This document shows positions 22,801 through 35,496 of a stretch of DNA of 64,000 bases, piece by piece. How positions within the stretch are numbered: the first letter of the stretch is position 1; every line of letters begins with the position of its first letter. The stretch covers positions 30,559,294-30,623,293 of the forward strand of contig NC_063155.1 of assembly GCF_020921035.1 (NCBI RefSeq), written 5' to 3'. Under the pieces are notes generated by a model. The model saw nothing but the letters and a program-made list of their open reading frames with translations. It did not search any database and was not told where the DNA came from. This DNA is from Rhodamnia argentea (taxonomy: Eukaryota > Streptophyta > Magnoliopsida > Myrtales > Myrtaceae). The position numbers were made by a program, and so were the translations under genes.

Positions 22801-23524
22801 CTGAAGAGTTTCTTTCTAATTCTTTGCAGTTTCAACCTTTCGGGGATTGAGTGCTATCTATCTTTTCTTCCTTCTTACGAATCATGTAATTGTTCGACCT
22901 AATCATGACTTGTCATGTCATGAGGGTCCCTATTGTCTTACTTGAGTGGTTGTATCATTGAACGAATTCCCGAATGTACAGTTTTTTCTTTTTTTTTTCC
23001 GTAGTTCTCATACAAATTATTGACATATTCACAATCTTGCAAGGTTTTATGGGAACGGACAATGTTTACTCTCTTTCTTTGTTGAGATTCGTTTGCCAAA
23101 AATTCTGAAGGGCCTGCATGATAATAATTCTACTTTAAAAAAGTAATTTTAATTAAAATTATTTTTTGTAAAGGGCCATGCAGGCCCGAAGGACATTGTT
23201 AACTGTTTGAGGAAAAATGAGATATGTCCGGAGAAATAAGGTAAATTATAAGGTATTTGTGGAAAACAGAGAGAGAAAAAGATACGTAATTTCCCTTTAC
23301 CCAAAAAAATATATATATGTAATTTCCTCCTTTTTTTTAATCTTTCGTTCCCGTACAAAGTAGAAGCGGCTTGTATGGTAAATTTTGATCCATCCAAGAT
23401 AGTAAAGTAATAAGTGCCTTGTTTTGGGAGAAATAAGCACGTGAAAAAACCCCATGGTAACATTAGGTAAAGATTGAAGAGTCCTAGGCCGTCTCTCTCT
23501 TCAAATTGAAGATGGGAAATTGGG

Positions 23525-23528
<4 letters not shown>

Positions 23529-23560
<32 letters not shown>
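23529..23560. repeat. (GA)n microsatellite
   Basis: Sixteen GA units followed by TATGAAAAC. Confidence 0.97.
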
Positions 23561-23562
<2 letters not shown>

Positions 23563-23929
23563 TGAAAACAAGAAGGTACTTCTAGGGCCGGTGGTTCGAT
23601 ATTTCTATCTGCAACATTGAATATTTATTTTTTTCCTCTTCTTTGATGGTGCAACTGCAGCACAAGCTGGCAACTGGAAGCACCGCGACCTTTTCCATGT
23701 ATGACTTGATTGTTGGGGGGACGTTGTCGGCATTCAATGAAGAAAATATCAAAAACCTTAGTGTCCACATCATGATTGTTGAGGGAAAATTGCCATGGAG
23801 TTGAATCATGTTCTCCTTTTTCTTTTCGTAAACTCACCCTGCGCTATTAAACTGACGAACGTCACTTTCTTTAACCCTATCCCAAGTATTAGACCCAAAA
23901 AAAGAAAACCATGTCACGGGTAAACCCGT

Positions 23930-24920
23930 GAACGGATAGATCTGATCGGGGTTGGGTCGGCATTGCATTGGTCGAACCACGTTCTACCTAAATTGACCCG
24001 TTTAATCGGTTTTGACCAATTTTCATGCAATACAGATATACTCAGTCATTTTCGACCCAATCAATACACAACTCATATCGGACTTGACTCAATCCATATT
24101 GTTAAAGCACCTCCATATCTAAACAAATTTAGAAAAATACATACGCAAACTAACGTGAGAGCATAGAGTGAGCGAACGCGAGATCGAGTGACGACGAGAG
24201 AGTCATAGAGGAGGATTATGTCTAAGTAAATTGTGAACCCGTTTAACACCGGTATTACTTTGAGTTTTACTATTCTAAACATATTGATGGGGAAAATTGT
24301 CAGAAAAGCCCTAAACCTACTACACATTTGTCAATTTAGTCATAAACCTTCTGTACTTGTGTCAATTCAATCATAAACCTTTTGCATTTGTGCCAATTCG
24401 GTCCATCCCGCCAACTTTGGGCGACTAGCGCTAACGTGGACCCGATCGATCTTTATGGGATTATTTTTAATAATATTTCAATATTTTTCCAAAATCAATA
24501 TTTTTTTCTTTTTTTTTCATTTTCTTATTCATCTTCTTCTTCTAGTTGTTATCGGATCGGGGATCGAATGGAGGCAAGGGCTGACCTTGCCGGCCATCGG
24601 CACCACCGTCGCTAGGTGAGATCGGCGACGCCCAAAAGAAAAAAAAATAAAAAATTTTGAAAAAAAATTAAAATATTATTAAAAATTGCCCCATTAGCGT
24701 CGGCCTACTAAAGTTGATCAAATGGACTAAATTGACACAAATAAAAAAAAATTTATAACTGAATTGAAAAAATTAAAAGGTTTATGACTGAATTGGCAAA
24801 AATACAATATAAGGTTTAGGATTTTTTTGACAAATTTCATATATTTATGATCGACCTAATTCATATAATAACTCAGCCTGTTAAATATGGATTAAGAAAT
24901 TGATTTATTACTCGTTTTTT
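23930..24920. mobile_element. TIR element, family E, interrupted copy
   Basis: It shares an ordered set of phrases with 28805-29182 and 44307-45145: TCGGACTTGACTCAATCC, GTGAGAGCATAGAGTGAGCG, GTAAATTGTGAACCCGTTTAA, AATATGGATTAAGAAATTG. It is split by a family A element at 24290-24840. Ends are approximate. Confidence 0.55.
24290..24840. mobile_element. MULE-like TIR element, family A, nested in family E
   Basis: Left end GGGAAAATTGTCAGAAAAG; right end, reverse-complemented, ATGAAATTTGTCAAAAAAA. The flanking 9-mers ATATTGATG (24281-24289) and ATATTTATG (24841-24849) match at 8 of 9. Removing the element plus one 9-mer leaves a family E sequence that agrees with the copies at 28.8 and 45 kb. 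The core is GC-rich. A 9-bp target with long arms fits Mutator-like elements. Confidence 0.75.
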
Positions 24921-25737
24921 TGACAAGTCTAGTCACAAGATCGAGTAAAGTGTTGTTATGTCGCCACCGTGTCTATCCAATGTTGATCTTCTTTTTATAA
25001 ATGATAAAATATGTTATTTACGTTCTTAACCAGAGGGCACATGAAGAGAGAATCCTTTCCAATAACAGCACGACATCTGTATAGTATAGGGATGCAATAA
25101 AGAGTTCAAGACCCGAGACTACAGGACAAGGGTTGATGTAACGGACGGCTAGGTTTTTTCGCTTTCTGAGCGCCTTCCATTTGGGCATCGCCACATGAAG
25201 CTCGTCACGACCACCCACGTCTACACCAATTAGTTCCCATAAATCAAGGTGGCCAGAACGAAAGAGGCTCCGAATCGACAGGGAAATGGCCTTGGACGGC
25301 CAGTGTTCGTGCCGTGTGAACAGGGAATTGCTTTGTACATCAAAAGCTTTCCACATCGAACATTAATGTCATGGAGTTGACCGACTGCTATTCGAATAAA
25401 ACAAACAAGAATCGTCCGGAGTGACGACGTGAGGAAGATTTGGCCGTTTGTTACGCTGGCAAATCCGCCATCTACTCGGGGAATTTACAATTGGAAAACA
25501 AAGATAGTGGCGACTGTCGTCATGGGTGAACATGTTTGCACTTTCAATTTAAAGGTTCGCAAATATATATATGTAGATATGTCCTATATGGTTTTCTTAA
25601 TTAAAAGTGAAGATAATGCTTTAGCAAGATACTTTGAAAATGGGAGAATTATAAATTTTAATAAAGTTAGTTACTTACAATAGGAAAATAATGATTTTGA
25701 AATCATATTAAATAAGACTTAACAAATGTCAAAAGTA

Positions 25738-26453
25738 GGGATGAGCAAACTGGACCGGTCCGGACTGCACCGGCCTGGACCGAATAGGATCGACGGGATT
25801 GGTCCGGTCATTGAGGACAAGACCGAACCCCTCAAAATATATATACAATTATAAGAGGGAGATGAGAGAACTAGGGCCGATCCTTAGTTGACCTAATTTT
25901 CCAATCTTCTGCTCGACACTTACTCCTCTCGTTCAATGCTCACGTCTCGCCTTTGCAACACGGCCCCTAATCATGTTTGTCGATATGCGATCTTCAATCA
26001 TGTTTAGTCTTGACTCAATCTGTATTTTGCCTTGACTATATTATGCAAACCCATTGTCTTGTTCGCACTTGAATTCGGTGAAGCACGAGTATAATTTCAC
26101 TTTGAGCTTGATTCTTTTCGATTCGAGGAGAATGATGCAAGAGCATAATCCTGTTTCATTTGTTTTAAGTGCTTTTCTTCCTAAGTTAGTCTTTTCTCAT
26201 TATTTTAGGATTAGAAGTACTCATGTAATGGTTGTACGATGGTTATATGTATGTTTTATTACGTTGGATGGTTGAGATTGAAAGTTGTTGTTAGCGGTTC
26301 CACCGGGATCGGACCGGACCTGATCGAATTGCCGGTCCCGGGCCGATTTGGTCCCAATTCGATCTCCGATTCCGAAAATTTGGGGACCGAAACTATCGAT
26401 CCGGTTCTCGGTTCCATATCGGGATCGGATCGGCCCGAATCATGCACACCCCT
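25738..26453. mobile_element. TIR-like element, family F (GGACCGG-rich)
   Basis: Left end AGGGATGAGCAAACTGGACC; right end, reverse-complemented, AGGGGTGTGCATGATTCGGG. Both ends are rich in GGACCGG/CCGGTCC words, with an AT-rich unrelated centre (about 25830-26270). No transposase and no convincing target duplication. Confidence 0.5.
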
Positions 26454-26799
26454 AGCCAGAAGCCAAAAGGGCACTCCTCAACATTTTTCATTCTAAATTT
26501 ATGTAATTCTCCATTATTTTGGTGACCTCGATAAAACACGAATTAAAATCTCCAAAAGGGGCCTGAACATAAAAAATCCATACTTGGTGGTGCGGAACCG
26601 ATTTCTTGTTGGGTGCCTAATCAAACTCGGCAAGCAAATCACTTAATACTTTTTTGCTCTTTGTCCATTCTCAATTTTGAGAACCGAGGAAAAAAATCCT
26701 AGCTAAATACATTTTCAGAATCAAAGACTTCACTTTCGAGAGTATTATAGGAAAATATAAATATCATTTTAGGAAATATTGCTAAGTACCTTTTTGGTT

Positions 26800-27612
26800 T
26801 TTCTTTTCTGTACTTCCCATTGGAGTCCGCAGAGAAAACTTCCAATTCTTCGGTCAGCTCAAATCACACGAGGCAACTTCAAATTCAGAACTCAGAAGTG
26901 TCTCTCCCCCTCTCTCTCACTCGTTCGGCCCTAGTTCTCTCATCTCCCTCTTATTTTCGCAAAGCTTTCTTTTTTTTAATAATCTCCATGGGATGGTTTG
27001 AGCTATATCTCTCCCTCCCCTCCCTTTCTTTTTAGGTTGTTTGGTTTCTATATTTCCTTTTCTTCTTTTCCTCTTATTTGGGAGTTTTGTTCCTTCTGAT
27101 TTAATCTAGATCTGGAAGTTTCTCTCTCCCCGTTTCGGTGAGATTTCTATCCCGATCTAGTCTAGATTCGTGGTTTTTTGTGTCGATATTTTTGGGATTT
27201 CGCTTTCTTCGAATTTCGTCGATGAACAAGTTCAATTTTGAAGGAGATCGGAGGAGTTTCGTGAATGTTTCACTCTCACATGTATCGGATCTATGCTCGT
27301 TTAACCTTTTTACTCTGCTAGGTGAAGGTGTTGGCTGTCGAAAGGTAATGTCGTAGCATCGGATGGAGTTCTCGGTTTGTGCTCATTACTAAAGATGGAT
27401 TCGGTGATCGGTCGTTGATATTGATGTGAATAAGTCATAGGTGTGCTCTTTAAGCATGTGACCTACAACCTTGTTCTGATAATTTCTCTTATTATTTGTA
27501 GCTTGTTTTGGTTTGAAATGGGATTTGTCTTGGTTTGAAGTTATGCTCTTTGAACTGATATGTTTCTCTCTTATATTTCGATCAAGGAAGTGAATGAAAT
27601 GTTATTTTGATT
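26800..27612 (+). other. Leader-like sequence without a coding region
   Basis: A CT-rich stretch (26900-27130) resembles a plant 5' UTR. GGTGAGATTTC at 27136 could be a donor. T-rich, G/T-rich sequence like a leader intron follows to about 27600, ending in an A run. No exon with a sizeable frame follows. It may be the detached 5' end of a lost gene or a non-coding transcript. Confidence 0.3.
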
Positions 27613-28800
27613 AAAAAAAAAATCGCACAAGGCAATTCAATCCCGAAATATCTAGCATGATAATTCACAAGATTGATGTGAATGAAACACTAGTTGAGGA
27701 CCTGTGCAATATGCACGGCATCATCTCCAGAATGCATCAGTAATCAAAACTATAACTAAGACGGTATGCTAATTTATATTACAATAGATAAACATTGCAA
27801 AATTCGTCTTTACTTTCTCAAGTACATCACAAGGTTAGTGTTTTGTAAATATGATTTAGAACAACCTTAAACCGTACATCAATGAATCTTTTGAGAAATT
27901 AAGAAGCTAAAGCATAATTCATTAATGACTCGTATTTAAAGATCAAAATACTAAAATGCTCCTAGGGTGTAAGAAATGGTAACTCGTAAGAAACTTTTTA
28001 TATATCGCTGGGAAATAACCATTTTCATATTTTTCTCGGACTTCAACTAATTTGGCATCATACCAATCCCAATTCCATGTATGTATGCCGCTTGTGCCAC
28101 GTGTCTAGCCATAATCATCGAATTTTGAGATTCTAGGGTCGTGCCCTACTGCATCTACTTTGCTGCTCCATGTTGGAGGAATCACGATCGGTCAATATCA
28201 ATCTTATACACATCAAACTTTTTGCTGGCTAAACATATGTCGGTCATAATTCGGTAATTTCACAAGAGAAGTGCCTTTAGAGAAAAAAAAAACAAGGCAA
28301 AAAGATAAGCTCAACTCACTCATGTACCAAAGCTCATCAAATTCAACTTAGTTCTTAACCTTCGTGTTTAAGTAATTTGTGAACTCTTTATAAGTCTAAC
28401 GGGAATTATGACATTAATTCTCGATCAACACAATTTTCGGGAGCACACTCACGGAGGCCTAATGCCTATTGTCGGAGAAGTGCAGGTGGGTCCCACTCGT
28501 GGGGCCCATCGGAAATAAAGAAGAGAGAATGACACGCACCGACATTAAAGGCTCGCAAGCTAACACCAACTACCATTTTGCCGCCGAGGGTTCTTGGGAG
28601 TCAGTCCTGGGCCTCGCAGGATTACATTTGACAGAGAGCCCAATCGGCCGATGTTATGGGCCTGACGAGTTCCGTGTTTGGTAAAACCCGAAAGCAACCC
28701 GTGGCGATCTCGGCGTCGCTCGTGGAATCCTGTACCGGTCACAATAATCATCAAAATTCGCATTGCCTTCTTTAATTCTGTCTGAATACTAAACCCATCA
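27613..28800. other. Gene-free interval
   Basis: AT-rich with short frames only. No element or gene recognised. Confidence 0.45.
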
Positions 28801-28804
28801 AACA

Positions 28805-29182
28805 AATGGGCCGGGTCGGGTAAAAGACCCATTTTCATGTTTTATATATATATCAAACGATCCATATTCGACCCAATTTATATCCGACTTGACCCATATA
28901 TTAAAATACTTTCATATTCAATTCAATCTAGGAGATCTAGTAACAAAACCGAGGTGAGAGCACGAAGCGAGCAAGCGCAACATCAAGTGAGAGCGAGACA
29001 GAATGAACAAAGAGTCATAAAAATAGGTTACGAAGTAAATTGTTAACCTATTTAACACTTATATTATTTTGGATTTTACCATTTTAAATCCATTTATGAC
29101 TCATTTACTTAAATCTATATAACAATTCAGCCCAACAAATATGGTTAAGAAATGGGTTCATAACCCATTTGACCCAACTTGG
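28805..29182. mobile_element. TIR element, family E, compact copy
   Basis: Left end about GGGCCGGGTCGGGTAAAAG, right end about CCCATTTGACCCAACTTGG. Inside are TTATATCCGACTTGACCC, GTGAGAGCACGAAGCGAG, GTAAATTGTTAACC and GGTTAAGAAATGGGTTC, the family E phrases. It is about 380 bp, the shortest and probably most typical copy. Confidence 0.6.
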
Positions 29183-29345
29183 TTCTCTCTTTCTTCTTTT
29201 TCTCTCGCTTATTGAGATAGATGGAAGTTAGGAAAGCTGCACAGGAATCGAATTCATCGGATTAGACTGGACCTCGATTATAAGGCTTTGGGCGTGACGT
29301 CACGTCAATAACGAAGACACCAACTCTTCAACTTCAGGCCATGGC

Positions 29346-29375
29346 AAGAAGAAGAAGAAGAAGAAGAAGAAGAAG
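29346..29375. repeat. (AGA)n microsatellite
   Basis: Ten AGA units directly after an ATG (29341) with a good start context. The ATG frame reads through Arg codons and stops at once. The frame encoding a hydrophobic stretch after the repeat (KLIIVVVVVVAVARF) is out of register with that ATG. Confidence 0.95.
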
Positions 29376-29479
29376 CTTATAATAGTAGTTGTGGTGGTCG
29401 CCGTTGCACGTTTCATTCTTTTCTGGGCTTTAATGGCCACTCTACTCGTAATGTTCCAACCGAGAAGAAAGGCTGCAGG

Positions 29480-30590
29480 TAAACCAAGCCAGCTATTCAG
29501 CTTCTAGTATTAGCTTAGACACTCGCCAACTACACCTTAAGAGCGAGAACATTTCGCATTTCAGAAATATCAAATTTTCAAACCTTTCCTTCCTTTCTGA
29601 AGTTGAATTTCCAATTTATTCATGTTATTTGTTTTCAAGTCCCTTTATTTCTCCTTTTGCGAGATCGTAAGCGTCGATCTTTCTAACAAACATTTCGTAC
29701 GTTTCAAGCCCATGCATATGTACCGCAGGAGCACATCAATGTCGACCGAGTATAAAGGAGTGACACAAATCAAATCGTAGTATCGGTATCAGTCGGATTA
29801 TACGACAGAACGCGGTTTGTATTAAGAGATGCATGTGCATTTTTTGCAGCGGTCAGTGCCTAATGCGTAGCTCTCCGTTTTGATCATATGTACATATACA
29901 AATCATATATAGAAGAGGGAACATGCATGCACGTGGAGGTGAAAACCCCAATTGACATTGTAGGTATCTCCTATTATAATTATGAAAATTCAAGCTAAAT
30001 GATCAAACATTTACCGCGTTGGAAGAAATCACTAAGGAAGGATTTGAAGCCTCATTTCATCGCTTGGTCAGCGTGGACCGCCATAATATATATGATGAAG
30101 ACTCGTTACGTGCTAAGATAAGAGTAGACGTACTAATAAAACCATGCCCAGCCGCATATATATTGCACGAATTGACATGACTTGCCGCTAAGTCTTCTAC
30201 TATTGTTGGTGGGAATAAATTAATCATATTCATCGATACTTTAATGAAGACTTTGGGACTAAGCGGAAGAACAGGAATGATTCTTTGAATGGAGATGAAG
30301 TGCTGAGCTTGATTGCTCAAAGTGGCAATCATTGTAACTCGTCATTCCAATTCATCACCTTGTCATCAATTACAACCACAAAGTCGAGCAGCTTCATTCA
30401 GCACAGTATTCTTATGACCCTACCCAGCAAAATTTTGCTCGATAGGGATAAGTAAATGGGCTGTCAAGCCCAGGATCAAGTCTATTGATCAATATGAATC
30501 AAAACTCGAGGGCAAACATAATTTAGAGTGCATTCTATCTGGTCCATGAGATTCGAGATACTTTATGAGGTTGAAATTTACCGGTTTAAG
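29480..30590. other. Gene-free interval
   Basis: No coding exon follows the hydrophobic segment after the AGA repeat. Only short, domain-free frames are seen. Confidence 0.45.
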
Positions 30591-30600
30591 TGACTTTTGT

Positions 30601-31178
30601 GAAAAATTATTCAAAATGTCCTAAACATATTATACGGCTGTCAATTTAATCCTAAACTTTTTAAGTTGATCAATGTAATTTTAAACATTTTTGAGAAATT
30701 TTCCATGTAATCTATTCGACTAATTTAGGTCAAAAATAGCTTATGTGGTCGTTTAGTCAGCCGGTTGTACTACTTGTCACAATCGGTAAATGACGTGTAC
30801 AACCTTAAATGAAATCACGTAGTTTTCATTTAACTCACTTGTGGCTGGTGTGGGTCGTCATCCATTGTTGAGACCTAAGCAACCCCCGCTACTCTTTCGT
30901 TCCGGGAAGATGAGTAGTGAAGAAAAGGAAAAAAGAAGAAGAGAAAATCAAGTAATTTATAACACCAAAATGACTTTGTTTGGAGTGGAGTCGAATATGT
31001 CAAATTGCATATCATGCCACGATAGCTGTCGCCGACTAGACCACCACACTAGTATTTTTATGTCTGAATAATCTAGAAAAATTATGAAAAGATTTAGGAC
31101 TACGTTGGTCAAATTGAAAAGTTTAGGGCTGAATTGGCAACTGTATAATTAGTTTATGATTTTTTGGATAATTTTTCC
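30601..31178. mobile_element. MULE-like TIR element, family A
   Basis: The left arm starts GAAAAATTATTCAAAATGTCC. The right arm ends GATTTTTTGGATAATTTTTC. Inside are GTCAATTTAATCCTAAAC and its mirror GTTTAGGGCTGAATTGGCAA. The core is less GC-rich than in other copies. No clear target duplication. Confidence 0.65.
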
Positions 31179-32340
31179 AGGGTTTTCATTATACAATGAT
31201 CAACAATTAATTTTCCTCTGCTAACCCGATCCCAATGGAAATCGCAGATTATCCACGGCGATACCAAGACCAATAACCCTATAGGATTGCATAGTTGATT
31301 TGGGGTATCAAGAATTTCAAGCTCCAGAAGTAGAGGTTGCTCGTTAAAATCACACCAATTGCGTGCAAATAATCCGGAGTCGTGGGTCATGACCCATTAA
31401 ATGAGTACCTTTTGTTCTCCCATGCTGGCATGTGAATAAATATGAAGCCGAAAAAAATTCTCAATCTGTATTTTGAGTTTTTAATTGGTCATTGACTGAC
31501 TAATTTGGCTCATCTAGGTCAACCTCGACTCTGGCATACTCAAGTCGTTGGCCGTAAGATTCTCAAATTCTGACTTTCTAATTGGACATCTGTAAGTGAT
31601 TACTTGCTAATTGCAGCCGCAAAATCAGGGTTGACCATAGAAGGCCCCAAGTCAAAGTCAACTGCCAAAGCCCAAGTGGCATTACATAGTGAATAACTTG
31701 GTCGTGGGCGGTACCATTTGAACCAAAGCGTACCCCGTACAAAAGTCATACATTTCTGAAAGAGGTGATGAAGAAGTGAGCTCTTGCAACATCTGATCAA
31801 CCGATCAATATGAGAGAACATGTTCTTGTATAAAGATGTAAATGAGCGGATGAATTGTGCCCGATAAGATGTATGACGTGAAAAGTCACTATATAATTAA
31901 ATCTGAACTTGAAAAATTAGGAAATTGAGTTTCGATCTCAGTTTACGTCATCAAGCAAGATATCGAGAGAGGAAGTCGAATGGGAAATCTCCACTTTGTC
32001 GAGTTCCATTTACCATGTCTTGTGATTAGGAGTTTCTAACCTATGAAATAAGTCATGGATTTGTGAACTATATGATGAGTCATATGATACAAAATTGGAT
32101 ACGGTGCGAACAGAAATTCACTCATACGACCTAAACACGGTCTCGGTGATGCTAAATCCACTTACATGGTTTCGTTTCTTGATAACTAAACCAGCTCATT
32201 CAAGCAAACAATGATCTTAAATTTTTCTGGTCCAGATATTCGAATAGAGATTGGCATCCATGCACTGGAAATGACAAGGAAGGTGATGAATAGGAAAATC
32301 TAAATGTGCAGAACACACAAGAAAGTCAAACTTCATCCTC

Positions 32341-32347
32341 ATATATG
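32341..32347 (+). promoter_or_regulatory. Possible TATA box of the malectin-LRR gene
   Basis: ATATATGAG lies about 57 bp upstream of the ATG at 32404. It is the only TATA-like site close to the start. Confidence 0.35.
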
Positions 32348-32403
32348 AGATACCCGAGTCACGTCTCTTTGCCATCCATCTCCTTAGAGCTACGCCACGC
32401 ACC

Positions 32404-35400
32404 ATGGCAATGGCAAGCCATCTCTCTCTCTTTCTAGTTGCTCTCTCTACCATTTCTGCATCTGCTGATGGTACGAGCTTTTTCCCTCTCTTTCTCCTTA
32501 ACCGACGCTTAGTCACCGTTTTTGTGCTTAGCTCCCATTGATCTTTCTATTACCTTTTTCTTCTGTTGTGGCAGTTCTTTGGAACGTCGACTGTGGATCA
32601 TCCGGCACCTACGTCGACGGCAATTTCATCGGGTGGATGGGGGACAGCGACCTCATACAAAATGGGCAGTCCGAGGTGGTGCAATCTAGCAACTCGGTCG
32701 ACCATGTGATGAGCACGTTGAGAGTGTTCACGACTCGGAAGAAGAACTGCTACTCTCTCAAGGTCGAGAAGGGAGGCCAGATATATGCCCGGGCGAGCTT
32801 CTACTACGGGAACTACGATGACAAATCAGCTCCCCCGACCTTCGACTTGCACTACGACGGGAATTACTGGGACACGGTCGAGACTTCGAATGACAAAGTC
32901 GTTTACTACGAGACCATCTACGTGGTCAAGGGAGACTACATGAGTGTCTGTGTCGCGCAGACGCAGCGTAACCAGTACCCCTTCATGTCGGCTCTGGAAG
33001 TGCGTAGCTTGGGATCCAACATGTACAAACACGTCGATTCCAACTACGCTTTGTACTTGAAAGCTAGGGTTGCTTACGGAACAAATGCAGACGTTAGGTA
33101 CATAATCTACAGTTCTGTTCACATCCAAACTTTCTATCTGACCCAAAAAAGGAAATTTTAACTATCGTGTTCGAATGAATTGCATGTTGGATATTCAAAT
33201 TCTTCTCCATTCTAACTGACAGTGATGATGATATTATTCATGGGCTCGCAGGTACTCAGCTGATGCTTATGACCGGATCTGGCAACCCGCGGCCATAGGG
33301 ACCGGATTGACTGTGGTCACAAGTGATGCATCGATCGTAGATACAAGCGTCGATGATAATCCTCCACAAGCCGTGATGCAGAATGCAGTCACCACCTCTA
33401 AAGCATCCAACCCCATTCAATTGACCATTGATTTTCCGGCGAAAGCAATCCCCATCTACATGAACTTGTACTTCTCCGAAGTCACTCAGCTCGACACGAC
33501 TCAAAAGAGATCATTTGAGCTATACGCCAATGACAAGCCTCTCACGAACCCGGAAATTATCGTCCCGCCTTACGGAACCGTCACCGAGATGTGGCTCACT
33601 AACTTGAGCGCGTCTTCCAACACTTCGTTTTCCTTGGTGGCAACCTCGGATTCAACTCTTCCGCCACTCATAAACGCCATGGAAGTGTTCTACGTCGATG
33701 TTCTCACTGATGGAACGAACAGCAAAGACGGTCGGTATTCTTCAACTGATTATGGACTCTATGAGTTATTATACTGTAAAATTTTTTCCGTTTATTGAAA
33801 GTTATAAGCTTGGGCCATAATCAATATCATTGGCACAAAGAACTCATTTCCTTTTTCAATAAGGACATGAGACTCTTGACTCCTTAATTCACCATCAGAA
33901 TGCTGATTTTACCTTCAATATCTAATCTCATGTGTTTTGCTTGTGGCTTCGTCAGTGGATGGATTATCCTCTCTTCAAACTGAATTCACCAACTTACAAG
34001 ACTGGTCTGGTGATCCTTGTCTCCCTTCTCCATACACCTGGGATTGGCTCAACTGCAGTGGCGATGCCACGCCTCGCGTGACGGCATTGTAATTTTTGTT
34101 GAAGTTTCTTTTAATTCTAATTACTTATGGAGCCTTCTTTTCCTAACTTTGTGCCATCAAAGGATTTCTAAGATATATAAACAAGGTAAAGCAATCATTC
34201 GGTGAACATTCCTGGGTTTTCAGGTATCTGAGCGGATATGATCTTTCGGGACAGCTTCCAGATTTCAGTTCCATGGATGCCCTCGTGACGATGTGAGTCG
34301 AGCAGAGAATACTAATATAACATGCCGTGGTTATCTTTTTCCATGTAACATTACTAACAGCCTGTGCTTTTTTGGTGATTGTGTTCCCAGAGATCTGCAC
34401 AACAATAGCTTGAGTGGATCCATTCCGGATTGTCTCGGCACATTACCGAATCTCAAAGAATTGTGAGAATCAGGAAAAACTATGCAATTCTTCACAAACT
34501 TTGTTTGATTTGTTTGAGGTAATAGTAACTGAAGATTGATGCATTTCTTTCTAGGAACTTGGCCAATAATAAGTTGACTGGACCGATCCCTTCGTCGCTG
34601 TCCAAAAACAACAAAATTAAATTAACGTAAGTCAACTTTGTGTTACCCTTTGTGGAAACTTCTGAGTTTTTGTTAGATTAAAAACTGATCACTCATTCTG
34701 TTGCTAACTTAATTATTAGTGTATCGGGTAATCCGGAGCTGTGCGTGTCGGGCAAGTCCTGCAAAACGGATGTGACAAGTACTGGCGGTGGATCGTCGGA
34801 CACGACATTGACATCCTCGGGCAAGAAGAGTAGCAAGCTCCCTGCGATTCTTGGTGGCACGATTCCCGCTTTCTTCATCTTCTGGATTATTGTTGGGGTC
34901 GCGATTGTCCTACACCAGCAGCGTAAAAGAGCAGCTATCGCTTCAATGACTGCAGGTGTAATCACAAGTTGAAACTTTATAACTAAAACCAGACACATTA
35001 ATTTTATTGACACTCATCCATTATGATTGAACCTTTAACGGGTTCTCAATTGTCGAATCACATGTCTAATTAGTATGTACTGTACGCTGCCGATTAATAG
35101 TCTCACTATCCTTCAAGTACACAGCAGTTAAAGAATCAATACTATAAAACTTTATTTATATGGACACTGTATGTTGCATAACTCACAGTTCCTGCATGAT
35201 GATGATAATTAGCTCATTTTTCATATGTAAATAGAACCTTCTTATTAGTACATTGTGATCATCCATCAGCTGATGCTGGTCTCTCTTTTCCAAACTTAGG
35301 GCAAACAGGAGGAGCGAACACGGGTAATGGTGGACCGCAGGCAATGGCAGACAATGGCCAGATGGGAGGGAAATTAGGGCAAGTAGCAATGAATGAGTTC

Positions 35401-35496
35401 AGAGTCAACATGGAGCAACAAGTGAGCAACGAAATCAGCGAGTTGATCCATGAGCAAGTTCAAGACAATGACAACCGTGGCATCCGAAACAACTGA
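32404..35496 (+). CDS. Malectin-like/LRR receptor-like protein without kinase (At1g25570-like)
   Basis: Nine exons fit GT-AG rules with one unbroken frame: 32404-32470, 32575-33098, 33252-33730, 33956-34088, 34224-34292, 34391-34462, 34556-34626, 34720-34955, 35300-35496 (1848 nt, 615 aa). The signal peptide is encoded in exon 1 (MAMASHLSLFLVALSTISAS). The malectin-like domain runs from VDCGSSGTYVDG to the INAMEVF segment (about 24-355). A spacer with WSGDPCLPSPYTWDW is followed by short LRRs, one per 69-72-nt exon (exons 5-7). CVSGKSC is followed by a transmembrane helix at about 512-536. The cytosolic tail of about 80 aa is Gly/Gln/Asn-rich and has no kinase motifs. Exon layout matches the family I malectin LRR-RLKs minus their kinase. 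Plant relatives are annotated as di-glucose-binding LRR proteins; carbohydrate sensing at the plasma membrane is inferred. A paralogous wreck lies at 42.7-46 kb. Confidence 0.92.

Noticed and set aside
25018-25356. 112-aa minus-strand frame
   Set aside because: No domain, no signal peptide, no neighbouring exon, and base use like the surrounding intergenic DNA.
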